DNA of 29,733 bases. Origin: CAYSEW01 sp964430245 (GTDB lineage: Bacteria > Bacteroidota > Bacteroidia > Flavobacteriales_D > Parvicellaceae). This document shows, in pieces, positions 24,918-29,733 of this stretch. The stretch covers positions 1-29,733 of the forward strand of contig CAYSEW010000033.1 of the NCBI GenBank assembly GCA_964430245.1, read 5' to 3'. The notes below the pieces were generated by a model. The model ran no database searches. It was given only the letters and a program-made list of their open reading frames with translations, and was not told the origin of the DNA. Each line of letters begins with the position of its first letter. Position 1 is the stretch's first letter. The position numbers were made by a program, and so were the translations under genes.

Positions 24918-26024
24918 CTATTGGTTGTCAGATAGTTTCTCGGCACGCTTTTGATTGAGTCCCTTTTCTTTAGCTAATTCATTTCTCTCGATCTTATGTC
25001 CTGGTCTTGACCATTTGATCTTTTCTTTATCAGCTGTAGTCTCTTTATACCTATCATTCACAGCTGGTTTATCTCCTTTTTTATAAGCTTTCATAGGCTG
25101 GAGACCCAACAAGCTAAATAATTCAAGGTCTTTATTAAATTCAGGGTTAGGTGTAGTTAGTAATTTATCTCCAGCAAAAATCGAATTAGCTCCTGAAAGA
25201 AAACACAACGCCTGCCCCTCGTCACTCATTTGAGTCCTCCCTGCTGATAATCTAACTGCAGCTTCAGGTAATACGACCCTAGTAGTAGCGATCATTCTTA
25301 CCATCTCCCAAATAGAAACTTGCTGCTGCTCTTCAAGTGGTGTGCCTTCAACAGCTACTAAGGAATTAATAGGCACTGATTCTGGATGAGGGCGCATAAT
25401 TGAAAAAGTATGTAACATACTAATGCGATCTTCATCTTTTTCTCCCATTCCTATGATACCACCAGAGCAAACTGTAAGCTTGGCATTTCTAGCATTTTCA
25501 ATGGTTTTCAAACGGTCTTCATAGCCTCTTGTAGAAATTATTTCTTTGTAGTATTCTTCGGATGTATCTAGGTTATGGTTATAGGCATATAAACCAGCAT
25601 CTGCCAATCTTTGAGCTTGATTTTCGGTTAGCATACCTAAAGTACAGCAAACCTCCATATCCATCTCATTCACAGTTTTAACCATTTCCAGGACCTGATC
25701 AAAATCAGCATCATCCTTTACATTTCTCCATGCAGCCCCCATACATACTCTGCTAGATCCTTCACTTTTAGCTTCATCTGCTAATTTCACTACTTCCTGA
25801 AGACTCATTAGATTATTTCCTTCAATGTCAGTATGGTACCTTGCAGCCTGTGGACAATAAGCACAATCTTCTGGGCACCCATCAGTTTTAATTGACAAAA
25901 GCTTACTTATTTGCACTTCTTTAGGATCGTGATATTGACGATGAACACTTGCCGCCTGATAAATTAGCTCTATCAATGGACTATTGTATAATTCTTTAAT
26001 TTCTTCTTTGGTCCAGTTTTTCAT
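24918..26024 (-). CDS. bioB: Biotin synthase (radical SAM)
   Basis: Inserts sulfur into dethiobiotin to give biotin. The 368-residue protein has the radical SAM [4Fe-4S] motif C-x3-C-x2-C at Cys50, Cys54, Cys57 (DGCPEDCAYCPQ). The auxiliary [2Fe-2S] ligands match the E. coli set: Cys94, Cys126, Cys186 and Arg258 (in VRLSAGR). YNHNLDTS (148-155) and CSGGIIGMGE (186-195) are also diagnostic. A charged tail of about 45 residues after PMKAYKKGDKP extends past the usual end. First gene of the operon; the ATG start is preceded by 130 bp of intergenic DNA with a candidate promoter. Confidence 0.97.
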   Translation of the reverse strand: MKNWTKEEIKELYNSPLIELIYQAASVHRQYHDPKEVQISKLLSIKTDGCPEDCAYCPQAARYHTDIEGNNLMSLQEVVKLADEAKSEGSSRVCMGAAWRNVKDDADFDQVLEMVKTVNEMDMEVCCTLGMLTENQAQRLADAGLYAYNHNLDTSEEYYKEIISTRGYEDRLKTIENARNAKLTVCSGGIIGMGEKDEDRISMLHTFSIMRPHPESVPINSLVAVEGTPLEEQQQVSIWEMVRMIATTRVVLPEAAVRLSAGRTQMSDEGQALCFLSGANSIFAGDKLLTTPNPEFNKDLELFSLLGLQPMKAYKKGDKPAVNDRYKETTADKEKIKWSRPGHKIERNELAKEKGLNQKRAEKLSDNQ

Positions 26025-26052
26025 ACTGTAATAATTATTATAAAATCTATGA

Positions 26053-26069
26053 TGCTATTTTAATTAGCA
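26053..26069. promoter_or_regulatory. Candidate operator of the biotin operon
   Basis: TGCTA (26053-26057) and TAGCA (26065-26069) form an inverted repeat directly downstream of the candidate -7 element, so it would cover the expected start point of bioB transcription. It could be a repressor site, for example for a BirA- or BioQ-like regulator, or chance. No known biotin operator consensus was matched. Confidence 0.25.
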
Positions 26070-26077
26070 CAAAAATA
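26070..26077 (-). promoter_or_regulatory. Candidate -7 element for the bio operon
   Basis: On the minus strand this reads TATTTTTG, an exact TAnnTTTG match, 46 bp before the bioB ATG. No good TTG -33 element is found 17-21 bp upstream, so support rests on one element and its position in the only sizeable gap ahead of the operon. Confidence 0.35.
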
Positions 26078-26154
26078 ATCTAACATTCTTAAAATTCAGG
26101 AAATAAGAGCAGGTATTCTGCTATAACTATGAACACTAATGATTATTTTTGAAC

Positions 26155-26820
26155 ATGCGACTAGCCTTTCTCATACCATTCATTCTTTTAACAATGCATA
26201 AATCCATTGGACAGGATGGTACTTATAAAATAGCAGTATTGAAATACAATGGAGGTGGAGATTGGTATGCTAACCCCACATCTCTGCCTAATCTTATAGA
26301 ATTCTGTAACCAAGAATTAAACATGAATATCGATGTAGAGCCAGACCAAATAGCTATTGGAAGTGTTGATCTTTTTAATTATCCATTAGTTCACATAACT
26401 GGACATGGAAACATTGTAATTAATACAGAAGAAGCTGAAAATCTGAGGAATTACCTATTAGCTGGTGGATTTCTTCATATATCTGATAATTACGGAATGG
26501 ATCCCTTTATCCGTACTCAAATGAAAATAGTATTTCCTGAACTTGAATTCATTGAGCTTCCATTTGACCACCCTATTTATCATCAAACCTATGATTTCGA
26601 CAAAGGATTACCCAAGATCCATGAGCATGATGCTAAATTCCCTCAAGGATTTGGATTGATATTTGAAGGTAGACTAATCTGCTTTTACGATTACGAATGT
26701 GACCTTGGTGATGGCTGGGAAGATCCGGAAGTGCACAATGATAGTGAACCCACAAGATTAAAAGCATTACAAATGGGGGCTAATATTGTACAATTCTCAT
26801 TAAATGGAGACAACCCCTAA
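26155..26820 (+). CDS. Exported DUF4159 protein
   Basis: About 221 residues from the ATG at 26155; a TTG two codons earlier is in frame but less likely. A signal peptide (MRLAFLIPFILLT...SIGQ) precedes a mature domain beginning YKIAVLKYNGGGDWYANP. The features GGDWYANP, LVHITGHGNI, LRNYLLAGGFLHISDNYG and LIFEGRLICFYDYECDLGDGWED fit DUF4159, a glutamine-amidotransferase-like fold usually found exported in Bacteroidota and often near DUF58/MoxR-type genes. No nucleophilic Cys is evident, so catalysis is unlikely. The DUF58 gene lies close by (27497-28411), which agrees with this association. Its stop overlaps the convergent membrane-protein stop by 4 bp. Confidence 0.85.
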   Translation: MRLAFLIPFILLTMHKSIGQDGTYKIAVLKYNGGGDWYANPTSLPNLIEFCNQELNMNIDVEPDQIAIGSVDLFNYPLVHITGHGNIVINTEEAENLRNYLLAGGFLHISDNYGMDPFIRTQMKIVFPELEFIELPFDHPIYHQTYDFDKGLPKIHEHDAKFPQGFGLIFEGRLICFYDYECDLGDGWEDPEVHNDSEPTRLKALQMGANIVQFSLNGDNP

Positions 26821-27281
26821 GATTTCATGTATTTCGAATTGGAAGCATACATTCCAATAAACCCTAAGGTATATATGAGTGGAAATAAGATATGACTTAT
26901 AGAAAAAGGAATTACAAAATAAGGAATCAGCATAATTAATAAATGCAAAGGAACATAAATCTTAAATCCAAGCTTTTTCATTTCCCAGATCATGTAAACT
27001 ACAACAACACTTGTTAAATATAACAGCAAAAAAATAAAAGCTGTTTTTTCTATAATGTAAAATTCAAGTTCATATAGTTTCTTTAATTCATCTGATTTTT
27101 GCTTTTCAATAACCATAGAGGTAATCTCTTTAGTCACAAATAATTTGAATAATGTGTAATATAATATCCACCAGCCTGCATTGATCCAGCTAAGGATACA
27201 CAACACCTTTAAAAAGACAGGCCTTTCATTTTGTGGTAAAAAATCATCTTCAGTATCAAAAGTTGAGATTTCTTTATTCAT
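26817..27281 (-). CDS. Four-helix membrane protein, unknown function
   Basis: The 154-residue product has a short acidic N-terminus (NKEISTFDTEDDF) followed by four hydrophobic segments: about 24-46, 74-97, 107-127 and 129-149. No signal peptide or known domain is visible. Loops are small and charged, so it is probably an inner-membrane protein. It is the only gene between the tRNA-Asp terminator and the DUF4159 gene, and it starts about 19 bp past the terminator's U tract. It likely has its own promoter or receives read-through. Confidence 0.7.
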   Translation of the reverse strand: MNKEISTFDTEDDFLPQNERPVFLKVLCILSWINAGWWILYYTLFKLFVTKEITSMVIEKQKSDELKKLYELEFYIIEKTAFIFLLLYLTSVVVVYMIWEMKKLGFKIYVPLHLLIMLIPYFVIPFSISHILFPLIYTLGFIGMYASNSKYMKS

Positions 27282-27298
27282 AACTATAATTATTAAAT

Positions 27299-27331
27299 CA
27301 AAAAAAAACCTCTTGAAATTTCAAGAGGTTA
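27299..27331 (-). terminator. Rho-independent terminator of tRNA-Asp
   Basis: Positions 27307-27330 are a perfect 24-base palindrome (AACCTCTTGAAA and its complement; the hairpin has about 10 usable pairs and a short AT loop). On the minus strand it is followed by eight to nine T residues (27300-27308 read as A on the plus strand). It lies 14 bp after the tRNA 3' end. Confidence 0.85.
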
Positions 27332-27344
27332 TCTTTGTGTTTAG

Positions 27345-27418
27345 CGGACCGGACGGGACTCGAACCCGCGACCCCCTGCGTGACAGGCAGGTATTCTAAC
27401 CAACTGAACTACCGGTCC
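27345..27418 (-). tRNA. tRNA-Asp (anticodon GTC)
   Basis: A 74-base cloverleaf on the minus strand. The acceptor is GGACCGG/CCGGTCC with discriminator G, the D arm follows at GTTCAGTTGGTTAGAAT, the anticodon stem is CCTGC/GCAGG with loop CTGTCAC giving anticodon GTC, and the T arm is CGGG TTCGAGT CCCG. No CCA is encoded. It decodes GAC and GAU as aspartate. A promoter and a terminator of its own flank it. Confidence 0.95.
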
Positions 27419-27450
27419 TAATAAGTAATTCAACTTATCTTAGAGGTTGG

Positions 27451-27480
27451 CAAATTTAATTCTTTTTAAATTATCGACAA
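27451..27480 (-). promoter_or_regulatory. Promoter of tRNA-Asp (TTG ... TAAATTTG)
   Basis: On the minus strand TTG (27480-27478) and TAAATTTG (27458-27451) are 19 bp apart, matching the Bacteroidota -33/-7 arrangement (TTG, N17-23, TAnnTTTG). The -7 element is about 33 bp from the tRNA 5' end, leaving a leader of roughly 25 bases to be trimmed by RNase P. Confidence 0.6.
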
Positions 27481-27496
27481 GCAATAAATCTATTTT

Positions 27497-28411
27497 TTAA
27501 ATCATTTTTTGTCTTTTTATTAAATATTGTAACAATACCTGTTGAAATCCTTGTTCAATATTAGCCGCTACATAGTCGATATGATACTGTCCACATTTAT
27601 TCTTTAGCTCTAAATTGTTCTTTACAACTAGTGAATTGTATTTTTCTTTAATCTGCGTAGGGTTCAACTTTACTTGTTCTCCAGTTTCCATATCTATAAA
27701 AGTGTAAGGTCTATTTTCATAGGATAGTTTTTTCTCATAGTTATCATGGAGGACATGAAAAATAACCACTTCATGTTTATTGTGTTTTAAATGCTTTAAA
27801 GCTCCATATAATTTATCTAGGTCTGATATACCTAGTAGATCAGAAAAGATAATCACCAAAGATCTTCTATGTGTTCTTTCGGCAACATGATGTAAAGAAT
27901 CGATTAGCTCAGTAGCTGATTTTTTTGAAGTTTCGTAATTAAAAAGGTACTTCTCTAGCTCTGTAAATAAAAATCTTTGATTGGCTACTGAAGATTTAGC
28001 CTTTGAATGAAATTTAAAATCATCATCAAATAACGATAGACCAACAGCATCTCTTTGTTTTCTCATCATGTAGATCAATGCTGCAGCTGCATCTATTGAA
28101 AAAGATAGCTTATTCAAGTCTTCATTGGAAGGAAAATACATAGATGAAGAGGTATCTATTACAACCTGACATCTTAAATTAGTTTCTTCTTCATATTTTT
28201 TTACGAATAACTTATCAGATCTAGCATACAATTTCCAGTCTATATGGCGGGTTGATTCTCCTTTATTATATAACCTGTGTTCGGCAAATTCTACAGAAAA
28301 ACCATGGAAAGGACTCTTATGCAATCCAGTAATAAAACCTTCAACAACCTGTTTAGCAAGAAGCTCCAGTGTCCCAAATTCTCTGGCCTTTTTATGATCT
28401 ATCTTTCCCAT
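27497..28411 (-). CDS. DUF58 (VWA-like) protein
   Basis: The 304-residue cytoplasmic protein has no transmembrane segment. It shows the DUF58 core: GFSVEFAEHRLYNKGE (37-52), the RHIDWKLYARSDKLFVKKYEEE run (55-76, cut here to its key residues I57-D58-W59-K60) and a MIDAS-like DTSSSM (86-91), as in von Willebrand A folds. Homologues are typically encoded beside MoxR AAA+ ATPases and DUF4159/BatA-type genes and take part in assembly of other proteins; no MoxR gene is in the window. The stop is about 79 bp from tRNA-Asp. The PhoH-like gene upstream ends 74 bp away on the same strand. Confidence 0.9.
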   Translation of the reverse strand: MGKIDHKKAREFGTLELLAKQVVEGFITGLHKSPFHGFSVEFAEHRLYNKGESTRHIDWKLYARSDKLFVKKYEEETNLRCQVVIDTSSSMYFPSNEDLNKLSFSIDAAAALIYMMRKQRDAVGLSLFDDDFKFHSKAKSSVANQRFLFTELEKYLFNYETSKKSATELIDSLHHVAERTHRRSLVIIFSDLLGISDLDKLYGALKHLKHNKHEVVIFHVLHDNYEKKLSYENRPYTFIDMETGEQVKLNPTQIKEKYNSLVVKNNLELKNKCGQYHIDYVAANIEQGFQQVLLQYLIKRQKMI

Positions 28412-28485
28412 ATTATAAATAACGAATTTCTCAATTCCTTATTATAAAGGTAACAGAAAGTTAAATTAAAAATTATAGACTTCAA

Positions 28486-29733
28486 TTATAGCAGCTCATT
28501 GGCTAAATTAGCAAGATCGGAACGCTCTCCTTTTTCTAAAGTAATATGAGCAAAAAGGTCGTTCCCTTTCAAGCGATCAATAAGATAAGTAAGTCCATTA
28601 CTTTGTTCATCTAAATAAGGTGTATCTATCTGAAAAACATCACCTGTAAAAACGATCTTTGTGTTTTCACCTGCTCTAGTAATAATGGTTTTGATCTCAT
28701 GTGGAGTTAGGTTCTGAGCTTCATCTACAATAAACATGACATTAGAAAGACTTCTTCCTCTTATGAATGCCAAAGCAGATATTTTTAGCTTTCCATCTTC
28801 CTCCATCTCCTCTACTTTTCTGTATTTCTTTTCGTTTTCACCAAATTGATTTTTAATGAACTTTAGATTATCGAAAAGTGGTTGCATATAAGGATTGATC
28901 TTGTCTTCTGCACTTCCAGGTAAATAACCAATGTCTTTATTACTCAATGGAACAATAGGCCTTGCCAATACTATTTGATGGTATAAATTATGCTGTTCCA
29001 AAGCACTTGCAAGCGCCAATAAAGTTTTCCCTGTACCAGCAACACCCTGAAGAGTTACCAATTTTACATCTGGATTCAACAATGCATGTAAAGCAAAGGT
29101 TTGTTCAGCATTCCTAGGCTTTATCCCATAAACATATTGCTTCTCAACTCTTTCAACCTGATTATCAAACGGATTAAAATAGCTTAAAATAGAGCTTTTC
29201 CCATTTCTTAGAATATAGAACCCATTAGGTGTTACATGATCACCTAGATAATTAAATTCTTCCATGTGCCCCTGCTTATAGAGCTTATTGATCACATCAG
29301 ACTCAATACCTTCAATAATTCTTTTGCCAGAATAATGAGCACTTTCTCTATCTATTTTCCCAGTTTCAAAATCTTCAGCTTCTATACTCAGCGCTTTGGC
29401 TTTTAATCTTAAGTTAATGTCTTTTGACACAAGGATTACGCGAGATCCGGTTTCATTTTTTTTAAGTCCAAGTGCAGCATTTAAAATCTTATGATCATTC
29501 TTGCCTCCAAATATTTTCACTGCATCATGTTCTAACAAATCATGATTCATTACAATCTTAAAATTGCCTTTATCAGGACCATTTAATGGAATCCAATCTT
29601 GAAGAGTAAATTCTTTACTTAATCTATCAAGAATTCGTATAAATTCACGAGCCTCAAAATTTTTAGTATCGTTTCCTTTTTTAAAATTATCAAGCTCTTC
29701 AAGAACTGTAATTGGAATAGCAACATCGTGTTC
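28486..29733 (-). CDS. PIN-PhoH ATPase (PhoH2-type), partial
   Basis: The frame stays open from the window end (29733) to the stop at 28486, 415 residues visible, and the N-terminus is missing. An internal Met at 29550 is not the start, because the frame before it reads EHDVAIPITVLEELDNFKKG and later EAREFIRILDRLS, the acidic core of a PIN ribonuclease domain, followed by VILVSKDINLRLKAKAL. After this come a linker and a PhoH-type ATPase with Walker A GVAGTGKT (230-237 of the visible part), LARPIVPLSNKDIGYLPG and Walker B FIVDEAQN (about 334-341). PhoH2 proteins couple RNA unwinding with cleavage. Nearest known relatives are found in many bacteria; the exact target RNA is unknown. Confidence 0.9.
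   Translation of the reverse strand, partial: EHDVAIPITVLEELDNFKKGNDTKNFEAREFIRILDRLSKEFTLQDWIPLNGPDKGNFKIVMNHDLLEHDAVKIFGGKNDHKILNAALGLKKNETGSRVILVSKDINLRLKAKALSIEAEDFETGKIDRESAHYSGKRIIEGIESDVINKLYKQGHMEEFNYLGDHVTPNGFYILRNGKSSILSYFNPFDNQVERVEKQYVYGIKPRNAEQTFALHALLNPDVKLVTLQGVAGTGKTLLALASALEQHNLYHQIVLARPIVPLSNKDIGYLPGSAEDKINPYMQPLFDNLKFIKNQFGENEKKYRKVEEMEEDGKLKISALAFIRGRSLSNVMFIVDEAQNLTPHEIKTIITRAGENTKIVFTGDVFQIDTPYLDEQSNGLTYLIDRLKGNDLFAHITLEKGERSDLANLANELL

Noticed and set aside
26109..26121. Small hairpin GCAG/CTGC in the bioB-DUF4159 intergenic region
   Set aside because: Only 4-5 pairs with no U tract on either strand; too weak to call a terminator or regulator.
26144..26151. TATTTTTG match to the -7 consensus ahead of the DUF4159 gene
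   Set aside because: It ends 3 bp before the start codon, which would place the transcript start inside the coding region.
27181..27399. A 72-codon plus-strand frame ending in a PDGTRTRDPLRDRQVF-like tail
   Set aside because: It runs antisense to tRNA-Asp and overlaps the membrane-protein gene; this tail is a well-known spurious translation of the tRNA complement.
29551..29733. Treating the Met at 29550 as the PhoH gene start
   Set aside because: The frame continues open to the window end and encodes conserved PIN-domain residues, so the true start is outside.
1..29733. CRISPR arrays, insertion sequences, phage genes, integrases or rRNA
   Set aside because: No regularly spaced repeats, transposase or integrase motifs, or rRNA-like stretches were seen on either strand.

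Overview
This AT-rich window comes from the chromosome of a Bacteroidota bacterium, most likely a marine or aquatic Flavobacteriales/Cytophagales-type organism; the genus cannot be named. Four things point there: a type IX secretion (T9SS) C-terminal sorting domain (gene at 6664-8121), a TPR/beta-propeller/OmpA protein with the layout of PorE (9029-11068), exported TonB-C and MuiA-family proteins, and Bacteroidota-type TAnnTTTG promoter elements. No insertion sequence, phage gene, CRISPR array or rRNA is visible.

Layout. Positions 1-43 are the 3' end of a tRNA-Leu whose acceptor strand is shared with a following hairpin terminator. Next come three poorly conserved exported proteins (177-2247), a Tat-signal class V aminotransferase-fold protein (2277-3569) and a small anchored protein (3673-3942). 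Positions 3950-19320 form one 15.4 kb run of ten minus-strand genes with no gap above 47 bp. In transcription order it encodes a 1663-residue cation-chloride cotransporter/ATPase fusion, an MscS-domain protein, chorismate synthase (aroC), an SLC1-type acidic amino acid or dicarboxylate symporter, a PorE-like OmpA protein, a TPR lipoprotein, a T9SS cargo protein, a MuiA-family protein, a TonB-C domain protein and a DUF1569 protein. Positions 19405-21950 carry a class III CoA-transferase, a PH-like membrane protein and an exported helical-repeat protein. Positions 21951-26024 are a compact biotin operon, bioB-bioF-bioD-bioA. Positions 26155-29733 hold a DUF4159 protein, a four-helix membrane protein, tRNA-Asp with its own promoter and terminator, a DUF58 protein and a PIN-PhoH ATPase cut by the window edge.

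How the genes fit together. The biotin genes supply the four late steps from pimeloyl-ACP/CoA to biotin; no early pimeloyl gene is present here. The propeller-OmpA, TPR and T9SS-cargo genes sit together and suggest an envelope/secretion function. The most unusual item is the cotransporter fused to about 600 residues of helical linker and a C-terminal P-loop ATPase, translationally coupled (TAATG) to an MscS-domain protein. I read this pair as a candidate energy- or volume-gated ion-homeostasis module. That function is inference; the domain layout and the coupling are visible in the sequence. No intergenic stretch exceeds 300 bases.
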